NCBI GenBank assembly: GCA_018656255.1
Contig: JABHYI010000127.1
Span: 1 to 16,958 of the forward strand
DNA from: Bacteroidota bacterium
Lineage (GTDB): Bacteria; Bacteroidota; Bacteroidia; Flavobacteriales; Flavobacteriaceae
Length of the DNA stretch: 16,958 nucleotides
Direction of reading: 5' to 3'
Of this stretch, positions 6,425 through 13,492 are shown in pieces. The notes below the pieces were generated by a model. It saw only the letters and a program-made list of their open reading frames with translations, was not told the origin of the DNA and made no database searches. Made by a program: the position numbers and the translations under genes. Numbering within the stretch: position 1 is the stretch's first letter; the number at the start of each line of letters is the position of its first letter.

Positions 6425-7603
6425 ATGAGACCTGATTTATTTGAAGCTCCAGATTATTATAACATTGATGATTTACTTACAGAAGAGCACAAACTAATAC
6501 GTGATGCTGCACGAGCTTGGGTAAAGCGAGATGTTTCTCCTATTATTGAGAAAGCGGCACAAGATGCTGTTTTTCCTAAATCTATTATTCCTGGACTTGC
6601 AGAAATTGGTGCTTTTGGACCTTATATTCCAGAGGCTTACGGTGGCGCAGGCTTGGATCAAATATCATACGGTTTAATCATGCAAGAAATTGAGCGTGGT
6701 GATAGCGGTGTACGTTCTACAGCATCTGTTCAGTCATCACTGGTGATGTACCCTATATGGAAATATGGAAATGAAGAGCAGCGTAATAAATACCTGCCAA
6801 AATTAGCCTCTGGAGAATGGATGGGATCTTTTGGTTTAACCGAGCCAGATCATGGATCTAACCCAAGTGGCATGACAACCAACTATAAAGATATGGGTGA
6901 CCATTATCTTTTAAATGGAGCAAAGCTTTGGATTTCAAACTCTCCGTTTTGTGATGTTGCCGTTGTATGGGCAAAAAATGAAGAAGGACGCATACATGGT
7001 CTTATTGTAGAGAGAGATATGGAAGGGTTCTCAACACCAGAGACGCACAACAAATGGTCATTAAGAGCCAGTGCAACTGGAGAATTAATATTTCAGGATG
7101 TAAAAGTTCCTAAAGAAAACTTGTTACCAAACAAATCTGGATTAGGAGCCCCTCTTGGGTGTCTTGATTCTGCCCGTTATGGAATTGCATGGGGTGTAAT
7201 TGGCGCCGCTATGGATTGCTATGATACCGCCTTGCGTTACTCTAAAGAACGCGTACAGTTTGGAAAACCAATTGGAGGATTCCAATTACAACAAAAAAAG
7301 CTAGCAGAAATGATTACTGAAATCACCAAAGCACAATTGCTTTGCCTGCGTCTTGGACAACTAAAAAACGAAAACAAAGCTACGTCTGCGCAAATTTCTA
7401 TGGCAAAGCGTAACAATGTAGACATGGCACTTAAAATTGCACGAGATGCAAGACAAATGCTAGGAGGTATGGGTATTACTGGTGAGTATCCAATTATGAG
7501 ACATATGATGAACCTCGAAAGTGTAGTAACCTATGAAGGGACTCATGATATTCATCTTTTAATTACAGGACTTGATATTACTGGAATTAATGCCTTTAAA
7601 TAA
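6425..7603 (+). CDS. gcdH: Acyl-CoA dehydrogenase, glutaryl-CoA dehydrogenase type
   Basis: This FAD enzyme oxidatively decarboxylates glutaryl-CoA to crotonyl-CoA in lysine/tryptophan degradation and passes electrons to ETF. The 392 residues form a complete acyl-CoA dehydrogenase. Features closer to GcdH than to other subfamilies are STASVQSSLVMYPI near 100, FGLTEPDHGSNPSGM, SLRASATGELIF, ARYGIAWGVIGA and MLGGMGITGEYPIMRH. The catalytic base is E371 in TYEGTHDIH near the C-terminus. No mitochondrial-type or export signal is seen. The gene lies 50 nt after trmN6 and may have its own promoter, though no clear one was found. It ends before a bidirectional terminator. No other lysine-degradation gene is in view, so pathway use is inferred from the family. 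Confidence 0.9.
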   Translation: MRPDLFEAPDYYNIDDLLTEEHKLIRDAARAWVKRDVSPIIEKAAQDAVFPKSIIPGLAEIGAFGPYIPEAYGGAGLDQISYGLIMQEIERGDSGVRSTASVQSSLVMYPIWKYGNEEQRNKYLPKLASGEWMGSFGLTEPDHGSNPSGMTTNYKDMGDHYLLNGAKLWISNSPFCDVAVVWAKNEEGRIHGLIVERDMEGFSTPETHNKWSLRASATGELIFQDVKVPKENLLPNKSGLGAPLGCLDSARYGIAWGVIGAAMDCYDTALRYSKERVQFGKPIGGFQLQQKKLAEMITEITKAQLLCLRLGQLKNENKATSAQISMAKRNNVDMALKIARDARQMLGGMGITGEYPIMRHMMNLESVVTYEGTHDIHLLITGLDITGINAFK

Positions 7604-7629
7604 AGACTAACACGTTTACTGTGTATACT

Positions 7630-7662
7630 AAAAAGCCACTATCTAGATAGTGGCTTTTTTTA
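7630..7662. terminator. Bidirectional intrinsic terminator between gcdH and the ferredoxin gene
   Basis: A perfect 30-bp palindrome spans 7630-7659, centred on CTAG (7643-7646), with stem AAAAAGCCACTATCTAGA read from the left. It is flanked by A-runs on the left and a T-run on the right, so it can stop transcription from both convergent operons. Confidence 0.9.
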
Positions 7663-7688
7663 TTGAAAAATTAGTGTAAGGAGCTTTT

Positions 7689-8024
7689 TTATTCCTGTGG
7701 GGCCATGGTTAGTTTAAGACCACTCAAGGAGCCGTCTATAGGGATTTGACAACTAAGCCTGCTTGAATCTAAAACATGGAAAGCCTCGCCAAGCATAGCG
7801 CTTTCGTCATCACTGATTTGTGCTAGCTGATGGTCTGAATCTATGTAGCATTGGCATGAGGCGCACATGGCCATTCCTCCACAAACACCAAGAGTACCCT
7901 CTGGGGCAAGCTCATAAAGTCTTATAACTTCCATAAGATTCATGTTCATATCTGTAGGGGCATTCACTTGATGAGAAACCCCATCTCTATCTGTGATATG
8001 AATTAAAACATCCTTGTCTTCCAT
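7689..8024 (-). CDS. [2Fe-2S] ferredoxin, adrenodoxin/ISC-like type
   Basis: This is a small soluble electron carrier of 111 residues. The cluster ligands follow the C-x5-C-x2-C-xn-C pattern of adrenodoxin-type ferredoxins: C48, C54, C57 (GVCGGMAMCASC) and C92 (SRLSCQIP). One additional Cys, C59, lies beside the cluster loop. The gene starts 8 nt after the stop of the reductase gene, so the two are almost certainly co-transcribed and probably a redox pair. The final electron acceptor cannot be told from the sequence. Confidence 0.92.
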   Translation of the reverse strand: MEDKDVLIHITDRDGVSHQVNAPTDMNMNLMEVIRLYELAPEGTLGVCGGMAMCASCQCYIDSDHQLAQISDDESAMLGEAFHVLDSSRLSCQIPIDGSLSGLKLTMAPQE

Positions 8025-8032
8025 CTTTACGC

Positions 8033-9085
8033 TTAATTAATTGCTTTTACAACAGCTTTTGGAGCTTGTTTCTTACTGCCGTCAAAGCCTTCTACACCAC
8101 CAACAGTGGTGTATTTCATTACATGTCTTTTGTCAGGGAAAATACGTTTGTAGGCGCTTTGACACATTAAAGTAGCCTCATGAAAACCACATAAAATTAG
8201 TTTTAACTTCCCTGGATAGGTATTTACATCACCAATGGCATAAATACCCGGGATGTTTGTTTGGTAATCTAGTGTGTTATCAACTTTAATTGCATTTTTC
8301 TCGATCTCTAAACCCCAATCTGCAATAGGGCCCAATTTAGGTGCAAGTCCAAACAGCGGAATGAAATGATCACAAGGTTTTTCAAAGACATCATCTGCCT
8401 GTTTAATGGTAACACCAGTGAGCTGCTTTTCTCCAACAATACCAACTACCTCACCGGGGGTGATAAGTTGTATTTTGGATTGGTTTTTTAATTCTTGGAC
8501 TTTCTCCACAGAATCTAATGCACCACGAAACTCATTGCGTCTATGTACTAAAGTAACGCTAGAGGCAACATCTGTTAAAAAGATACTCCAATCTAGCGCA
8601 GAGTCTCCACCACCAGCAATGACAACATCTTTATCTCTATATAATTCTGGATCTCTAATGATGTACTCCACCCCTTTATCTTCAAAGTCTGCTATATTTG
8701 GAATGGGCGGTTTTCTTGGCTCAAAACTCCCTAACCCTCCTGCTATAGCAACAATAGGGGCATGGTGCTTTGTGCCTTTATTGGTAGTAACTATAAAACT
8801 ACCATCATCTTGGGTTTGTATGCTTTGAGCTCTTTCTCCAAGGGTAAACCCTGGCTGAAAAGGCTGAATCTGCTTCATTAAATTATCAACCAAATCTCCC
8901 GCTAATATTTCAGGAAAAGCCGGAATATCATAAATGGGTTTTTTTGGATAAATTTCACTGCATTGACCCCCTGGCTGGGGTAGCGCATCTATAAGATGGC
9001 ATTTTAATTTCAACAACCCTGCCTCAAAAACAGTGAAGAGCCCAGTAGGGCCTGCACCTATTATTAATATGTCTGTCTTTATCAT
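8033..9085 (-). CDS. Ferredoxin-NADP(+) reductase, thioredoxin-reductase-like
   Basis: This flavoprotein moves electrons between NADPH and ferredoxin. The FAD-binding GxGxxG is at 10-15 (GAGPTG) and the NADP-binding loop at 158-163 (GGGDSA), with HRR at 181-183 suited to the 2'-phosphate of NADPH. The second FAD motif is GIYAIGDV at 280-287. The CxxC disulfide that defines true thioredoxin reductases between the two halves is absent, and the C-terminus extends beyond TrxR length. This matches the YumC-type reductases (about 330-350 residues). It lies directly upstream of a ferredoxin gene, which supports the call. Confidence 0.9.
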   Translation of the reverse strand: MIKTDILIIGAGPTGLFTVFEAGLLKLKCHLIDALPQPGGQCSEIYPKKPIYDIPAFPEILAGDLVDNLMKQIQPFQPGFTLGERAQSIQTQDDGSFIVTTNKGTKHHAPIVAIAGGLGSFEPRKPPIPNIADFEDKGVEYIIRDPELYRDKDVVIAGGGDSALDWSIFLTDVASSVTLVHRRNEFRGALDSVEKVQELKNQSKIQLITPGEVVGIVGEKQLTGVTIKQADDVFEKPCDHFIPLFGLAPKLGPIADWGLEIEKNAIKVDNTLDYQTNIPGIYAIGDVNTYPGKLKLILCGFHEATLMCQSAYKRIFPDKRHVMKYTTVGGVEGFDGSKKQAPKAVVKAIN

Positions 9086-9156
9086 GTAAATTAATCGCTA
9101 TTTTGCTAGTAAAACTAACGCTTATTGTTATCTAAAGAGATGAAACATATCATCCT

Positions 9157-9399
9157 TTAAGGTTCTACATTAATCACCTCTAGAATTTGTGGAGCATGTT
9201 TTTTAATGGTCATTTCAACGCCACTTTTTAAAGTCATTTGGTTGACACTGCACCCCACACAAGCGCCTTGTAATTGCACTTTAACTGTGGTGCCGTCTTC
9301 AATGCCTAAAAGTTTAATGTCACCGCCATCGCTTTGTAGAAATGGTCGAATTTCATCCAATGCAATCTCTACTTTCTCTACTAATTGTTGTTGTTCCAT
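9157..9399 (-). CDS. NifU-like C-terminal-domain Fe-S scaffold/carrier protein
   Basis: An 80-residue stand-alone NifU C-terminal (Nfu) domain, which holds a [4Fe-4S] cluster between monomers and delivers it to target proteins. The CxxC is C47-C50 (GACVGCSVNQMTLKSG). FLQSDGGDIKLLGI at 20-33 is the family signature. There is no N-terminal A-type domain. It starts 4 nt after the mrp stop, so Mrp and Nfu are probably made together as a cluster-transfer module. A 71-nt gap separates it from the downstream reductase; no promoter was recognised there. Confidence 0.93.
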   Translation of the reverse strand: MEQQQLVEKVEIALDEIRPFLQSDGGDIKLLGIEDGTTVKVQLQGACVGCSVNQMTLKSGVEMTIKKHAPQILEVINVEP

Positions 9400-9403
9400 A
9401 CTC

Positions 9404-10543
9404 TTATTTTACGGCGCTACACCCTGCCATTGTGGTTATTTGAATTGCCTGAGTTGCTGGTAATGCTTTGTTTCTCTTCACAGTTTCACGTACCACATTT
9501 TTTGTAATATCAATGAAAATCTCTTCAATGGCAGTTCCATCTTGAAGCGCCACTGGGTGACCTGCATCTCCGGCCTCTCTTATGCTTTGTATCAAAGGCA
9601 ACTCTCCTAGAAATGGAATTTTTGAATCTTCTGCCAAATGCTTTGCACCTTGTTTGCCAAATATATAGTACTTGTTATCAGGTAATTCTGCAGGTGTAAA
9701 ATAAGCCATATTTTCTATAATACCCAAAACAGGCACATCAATGCTCTCTTGTTGGAACATGGCAACACCTTTTTTGGCATCTGCTAAGGCTACTGTTTGC
9801 GGTGTGCTCACCACTACAGCACCTGTAATAGGCAGAGATTGCATGATGCTTAAGTGAATATCTCCCGTCCCTGGAGGTAAATCCAGTAGCATAAAATCAA
9901 GCTCTCCCCAGGCTGCATCAAATATTAATTGGTTTAAGGCCTTAGAAGCCATAGGGCCTCTCCATATAACGGCCTGGTCTGGTTTGGTAAAAAACCCTAT
10001 AGACAAAACCTTTACTCCATAATTCTCTACAGGTTTCATTTTGCTTTTTCCGTCAACATTTACAGAAAGTGGTCTTTCATTGGCCAGATCAAACATTATT
10101 GGAATAGAAGGACCATAGATATCTGCATCCAATACCCCTACTTTAAATCCCATTTTTGAGAGTGTAATTGCAAGGTTTGCCGTTACTGTAGATTTCCCCA
10201 CACCTCCTTTACCAGAGGCAATAGCTATTATGTTTTTTATACCAGCAATAGGTTTCCCTTTAATAAGGTTTGGGTTAGAAGGCTTTGCAGGAGCTTGCAT
10301 GGTAATATTAACTTGTACTTTTGCCTGTAAAGAAACCTTTTCTTGTATGGTTTTTATAATATCTGCTTCTGCACGTTTTTTTATGTGCAGTGCTGGGGTA
10401 GCCATAGTGATGTCTACAACAACCTCATCTGCAAATGTCATTACGTTAGTAACAGCGCCGCTGGCTACCATGTTCTCACCCTCCCCGGCTATAGTAATAG
10501 TTTCAAGGGCTAGAAGGATGTCACTTTTATTAAATTTCATCAT
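9404..10543 (-). CDS. mrp: Mrp/ApbC/NBP35-family Fe-S cluster carrier ATPase
   Basis: This P-loop ATPase binds and transfers Fe-S clusters. An N-terminal MIP18/DUF59-type domain (about 1-85) precedes the ATPase. The deviant Walker A is GKGGVGKS at 111-118, D139 follows in VLDADIYGPS, and the switch/Walker B region is DLPPGTGD at 221-228. The 379-residue length fits the family. Unlike E. coli Mrp, the segment after ENMAYF (278-283 and on) has no CxxC. I recall this as common in Bacteroidota homologues, but the usual bridging cluster ligands are not obvious. A Cys does occur near the C-terminus (C376). Two adjacent ATGs (10541-10543 and 10538-10540) are both possible starts. Confidence 0.93.
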   Translation of the reverse strand: MMKFNKSDILLALETITIAGEGENMVASGAVTNVMTFADEVVVDITMATPALHIKKRAEADIIKTIQEKVSLQAKVQVNITMQAPAKPSNPNLIKGKPIAGIKNIIAIASGKGGVGKSTVTANLAITLSKMGFKVGVLDADIYGPSIPIMFDLANERPLSVNVDGKSKMKPVENYGVKVLSIGFFTKPDQAVIWRGPMASKALNQLIFDAAWGELDFMLLDLPPGTGDIHLSIMQSLPITGAVVVSTPQTVALADAKKGVAMFQQESIDVPVLGIIENMAYFTPAELPDNKYYIFGKQGAKHLAEDSKIPFLGELPLIQSIREAGDAGHPVALQDGTAIEEIFIDITKNVVRETVKRNKALPATQAIQITTMAGCSAVK

Positions 10544-10578
10544 TACTCTTTTTCGGTATTTAGATAGATTCTAAAGTA

Positions 10579-10586
10579 CAAAGATA
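10579..10586 (-). promoter_or_regulatory. Candidate -7 box for the mrp operon
   Basis: The minus strand reads TATCTTTG, a full TAnnTTTG match and identical to the rpsP -7 box. It lies 36 bp before the mrp ATG. No TTG is present at the expected -33 spacing, so the call is tentative. Confidence 0.4.
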
Positions 10587-10616
10587 ATTGTAAAACTTAA
10601 GAAAATACAGCTCCAC

Positions 10617-10633
10617 ATTGAAATGATTTCAAT
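10617..10633. promoter_or_regulatory. 17-bp palindrome upstream of the mrp promoter
   Basis: ATTGAAAT-G-ATTTCAAT is a perfect inverted repeat with 8-bp arms and one central base, about 30 bp upstream of the proposed -7 box. Its size and place fit a dimeric regulator site; no regulator can be named. Confidence 0.4.
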
Positions 10634-10651
10634 GATTACCGCTGGCCTTTT

Positions 10652-10672
10652 TAGTTAAAGTTGCTTTAACTA
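10652..10672 (-). other. Hairpin just downstream of the ATL gene
   Basis: A 9-bp perfect stem (TAGTTAAAG at 10652-10660, CTTTAACTA at 10664-10672) with a 3-nt loop begins 3 nt after the ATL stop codon. It is A/T-rich and is followed on the minus strand by A's rather than T's. It may stabilise the transcript end but is not a classic terminator. Confidence 0.4.
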
Positions 10673-10674
10673 GT

Positions 10675-11010
10675 TTAGTTCTCTGGAGGTAATTCTTGTT
10701 GAGGGTCCCAAAAATGAGTCTCTAGGTTTTGAATCTGAAAATCTACTACTTGAATCCCTTCTGATTCTAACAATTGCTGCATAAGACTAGTTCCTTGAAA
10801 ATGATGTTTTCCAGTGAGCAGGCCTTTTTTGTTAACCACACGATGGGCTGGAATTTCATGCTTTTTACTAGCATTCATGGCCCATCCTACCATTCTAGCA
10901 CTGCCCTTACTACCCAGGTAATTTGCAATAGCCCCATAGCTGGTGACCTTTGCATAGGGTATTTGAAGTACAACTTTATAAACCCTTTGAAAAAAAGAAA
11001 GCTGCTCCAT
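10675..11010 (-). CDS. Alkyltransferase-like (ATL) DNA-damage recognition protein, PAHR type
   Basis: The 111 residues match the C-terminal DNA-binding domain of O6-methylguanine-DNA methyltransferase. Visible family features are a helix-turn-helix with the nucleotide-flipping Tyr (TSYGAIANYLG, Y25), the Arg finger (SARMVGWAMN, R39) and the active-site loop. That loop reads PAHR (54-57) instead of PCHR, so the alkyl-accepting Cys is gone. Proteins of this kind (E. coli YbaZ/Atl, S. pombe Atl1, Thermus TTHA1564) bind O6-alkylguanine and hand it to nucleotide excision repair instead of reversing the damage. The gene begins 2 nt after the stop of the LysE-family gene, so they are co-transcribed, though no functional link is known. 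Confidence 0.9.
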   Translation of the reverse strand: MEQLSFFQRVYKVVLQIPYAKVTSYGAIANYLGSKGSARMVGWAMNASKKHEIPAHRVVNKKGLLTGKHHFQGTSLMQQLLESEGIQVVDFQIQNLETHFWDPQQELPPEN

Positions 11011-11012
11011 GG

Positions 11013-11648
11013 TTATAAATCTTTGAAGATTTTAAAAGCTGTAATTAAAGAGATTAAAGCTGTGACAGCACCAATAATAAAATTCATGTTTACCTTAAGG
11101 GGCGTATTTATGGAGGTGTCTTTTCGTTTAAAAAAATGGATGTATAACCTCAGCATAATAAAAGTACCTAAACCAGAGGCCAAAACAGCAGTTAGTAATT
11201 CTGGGGTGTCAAAAGAAAACCATCCAAAAGCAGAAAAAGTAACACTAACGTATACCCAATATGGAAGCGGCAAAACATTAAGTGAGGCAATAAATATGCC
11301 ACCGAAAAAACGTTTCTTTTTAGATTTTCTAACCAAGTTATCAGGAATCGCCCTACGAGTATCTTTGGCAATAAAAAGAAAGTAAATGGTTATACAAATG
11401 AAAATTCCAAGTGCAACTTGTTCTAGAGAAGCAATAACATCTGGATTTTTTTCTAGATATCTAGCAAACAGAAGCGCAATATAGGTTTGTAGCATTACAG
11501 TAACACATACACCCAAAGAGAAAAGTGTTGCATTTCTTCTGCCTTCTTTCATACTTATTTTAGCGGCAGACATATTGATGAGTCCCGGAGGGATTACTCC
11601 AATAAAAGCTGCGGAAAAACCAATAATAAAGTTGAAAAGTAGGGCCAT
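11013..11648 (-). CDS. LysE-family membrane transporter
   Basis: An inner-membrane exporter of the LysE/RhtB type, usually for amino acids or related small molecules. About six hydrophobic segments can be seen in the 211 residues (roughly 3-25, 40-63, 74-93, 113-135, 147-168, 188-207). The N-terminal motif IPPGLINMSAAKISMKEGRRNA corresponds to the family's conserved GP...G region after the first helix. The substrate is not predictable. The gene lies 27 nt downstream of trmB and 2 nt upstream of the ATL gene. Confidence 0.82.
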   Translation of the reverse strand: MALLFNFIIGFSAAFIGVIPPGLINMSAAKISMKEGRRNATLFSLGVCVTVMLQTYIALLFARYLEKNPDVIASLEQVALGIFICITIYFLFIAKDTRRAIPDNLVRKSKKKRFFGGIFIASLNVLPLPYWVYVSVTFSAFGWFSFDTPELLTAVLASGLGTFIMLRLYIHFFKRKDTSINTPLKVNMNFIIGAVTALISLITAFKIFKDL

Positions 11649-11675
11649 TTGTACTATGTGAAGATACGGTATTTT

Positions 11676-12356
11676 TTAAGAAGAAAAACCAAAACGTATG
11701 TAGGTGATTTTTTTACCCACTTCAAGATATTGACGCTCATAAAATGTCTGAATACCAACAACCTGCTGTGGAGCATGGTCTCCAATACCATACACATCAT
11801 GGTGGGCAAAATCTATAGGGAGTTTTAAACCTTCTAATAGCCCTAGGGTATAGCCGTGCATATATTCACTATCTGTTTTAAGATGCATGATTCCTTTTGG
11901 TTTTAGAATTTTTTTATACTTATTTAAAAAATCTTCATTGGTTAATCTATGCTTGGTGCGTTTGTATTTTATTTGCGGATCTGGAAAAGTTATCCAAATT
12001 TCGTCTACTTCGTTTTGATCAAAAAGGCCGTCTATAAGCTCTATTTGAGTCCTTAAAAAACCTACATTATCCAACCCATCTTCAAGGGCAGTTTTGGCGC
12101 CTCTCCAAAAACGAGCACCCTTAATATCTACACCCAAAAAGTTTTTGTTAGGATACATCTTGGCAAGATTGACAGTATACTCTCCTTTACCACATCCCAA
12201 TTCTAAGACAATGGGATTGTCATTTTTGAAAAAATTTTTGTTCCAATTTCCCTTTAAAAGCAGCCCGTCAGATTCGGCCTCTGCCCGAGAGGGTTGTACA
12301 ACATTAGAAAAAGTATCATTCTCTCTAAATCGTTTTAGTTTGTTTTTACTACCCAA
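11676..12356 (-). CDS. trmB: tRNA (guanine(46)-N7)-methyltransferase TrmB
   Basis: A SAM-dependent enzyme that methylates G46 in the variable loop of tRNA. SAM motif I is ELGCGKG at 52-58, the catalytic/tRNA-binding region is TFPDPQIKYKRTKHRL at about 123-138, and the C-terminus VVGIQTFYERQYLEVGK is typical. I choose the TTG at 12354-12356 as start, giving the family N-terminus (L/M)GSKNKLKRF and 226 residues. A longer reading from TTG 12399-12401 adds 15 unconserved residues. That upstream TTG is better explained as the -33 element of the promoter (19 bp before TAATTTTG), so the longer start would lie outside the transcript. Confidence 0.92.
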   Translation of the reverse strand: MGSKNKLKRFRENDTFSNVVQPSRAEAESDGLLLKGNWNKNFFKNDNPIVLELGCGKGEYTVNLAKMYPNKNFLGVDIKGARFWRGAKTALEDGLDNVGFLRTQIELIDGLFDQNEVDEIWITFPDPQIKYKRTKHRLTNEDFLNKYKKILKPKGIMHLKTDSEYMHGYTLGLLEGLKLPIDFAHHDVYGIGDHAPQQVVGIQTFYERQYLEVGKKITYIRFGFSS

Positions 12357-12371
12357 AATTTTTGTTTTTGG

Positions 12372-12401
12372 CAAAATTAAGGAAATATCCCCCAGTGGCA
12401 A
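12372..12401 (-). promoter_or_regulatory. Promoter for trmB-lysE-atl
   Basis: On the minus strand, TTG (12399-12401) is followed after 19 bp by TAATTTTG (12372-12379), a full match to the Bacteroidota consensus. Transcription would begin only about ten bases before the TTG start codon, so the mRNA would have a very short leader. Confidence 0.6.
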
Positions 12402-12448
12402 TTATTAATACTTTTGTTTTACCTAATTGGGCAAAACAATTTTTGGGT

Positions 12449-13492
12449 TTAGTTGCTTAGCTGCATTGTAAAGGAAAACTCAGAACCAATACCGTGTTGG
12501 CTCTCTACATATATATTTTCATGATGAGCATCTATAATGTGCTTGACTATCGAAAGCCCCAGGCCACTACCACCCTCTTTTCTTGAACCACTTTTATCTA
12601 CCCTGTAAAAACGCTCAAAAAGTCTAGGTAAGTGCTCCTTATGAATGCCTTCGCCATTATCTGTAACCCTAATAATTACTTTATCTTTAACAAGATGCTC
12701 TACACTAATTTCTGTAGTACCATCGTCTTTACCGTACTTTATAGAGTTTACAATTAAATTGGAGAGCACTTGTTGTATACGCTCTTGGTCGCCATAGACT
12801 TTAATACTCTCTTTATAGTGTTTGTCAAACACCAGAGAAATATTTTTCTTAGTGGCCTTCATCTCTAGTAAATCAAAAACGTTTTTGACAAGTTTTATAA
12901 TATTAAAGTTTTCTTTTTCCAGGGTAAGGCCTCCAACTTCTAACTGAGTAATCATATCAAGGTCTTTGATAATATACAGTAATCGCTCTACTCCTTTATT
13001 GGCTCTCTTTAAATATTTTTTACGCACCGCCTTGTCCTTGTAGGCGCCATCGAGCAGAGTTAATATATATCCCTGTACAGTAAATAAAGGGGTTTTAAGT
13101 TCATGAGAGACATTACCTATAAACTCTTTGCGGTAATTCTCTCTTACCTTCAAGGTTTCAATTTCAATTTTTTTGTTTTCAGCAAAACGACCCACTTCTG
13201 CCGTTAGGGTTTCCATGTCTGTAGAAATGCTCTTTTGGCTAAAAGATGTAGCGTCTAAAAGGGAGATATCATCATACATGTTTTTAATTCTTTTGTATAT
13301 AAAACGCTCTAATCTGTATTGGATAAGGGCAAAACAAATAACAAAAAAACTGATTCCAAAAACAAAAATATGCCACAGATTAAACCCAGATATAACCTGC
13401 AAAAAAATCCCTAAGATGAGCATCGAAATAATGCTCGCATAGGCCGCGGTAAGAAGTGCAAATCGATATGTTTTATTAAATTTTTTTAGCAT
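12449..13492 (-). CDS. PhoR-like sensor histidine kinase
   Basis: A membrane-bound sensor kinase of 347 residues. Two N-terminal transmembrane segments (about 11-33 and 39-59) are joined by only a few residues, so there is no periplasmic sensor domain. No HAMP or PAS domain is evident in the linker at about 60-120. The phosphoacceptor is H130 (SHELKTP). ATP-binding boxes follow: N at about 245-249 (LSNLIVNSIKYG), G1 DNGEGI at 278-283, F-box LFERFYRVD at 291-299 and G2 GGSGLGLSI near 307-315. It overlaps the upstream regulator gene by one base (TAATG). The Pho assignment rests on similarity of the pair to PhoB/PhoR. E. coli PhoR has a PAS domain, which is not visible here, so the signal is uncertain. 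Confidence 0.9.
   Translation of the reverse strand: MLKKFNKTYRFALLTAAYASIISMLILGIFLQVISGFNLWHIFVFGISFFVICFALIQYRLERFIYKRIKNMYDDISLLDATSFSQKSISTDMETLTAEVGRFAENKKIEIETLKVRENYRKEFIGNVSHELKTPLFTVQGYILTLLDGAYKDKAVRKKYLKRANKGVERLLYIIKDLDMITQLEVGGLTLEKENFNIIKLVKNVFDLLEMKATKKNISLVFDKHYKESIKVYGDQERIQQVLSNLIVNSIKYGKDDGTTEISVEHLVKDKVIIRVTDNGEGIHKEHLPRLFERFYRVDKSGSRKEGGSGLGLSIVKHIIDAHHENIYVESQHGIGSEFSFTMQLSN

Noticed and set aside
8033..9085. Thioredoxin reductase (trxB)
   Set aside because: No redox CxxC motif; the neighbouring ferredoxin and sequence features fit the ferredoxin-NADP reductase branch.
10675..11010. Active O6-methylguanine-DNA methyltransferase (ogt)
   Set aside because: The active-site Cys is replaced by Ala (PAHR) and the N-terminal domain is missing.
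10774..11385. 203-codon open frame on the plus strand across the ATL and LysE-family genes
   Set aside because: Its protein has no recognisable domain and it lies antisense to two well-supported genes.
12409..12416. TACTTTTG -7 box on the plus strand between trmB and phoR
   Set aside because: No plus-strand gene follows; a chance match in A/T-rich DNA.
12424..12439. Short AATTG/CAATT hairpin after phoR as a terminator
   Set aside because: Only 5 bp of A/T-rich stem and no T-run in the direction of transcription.
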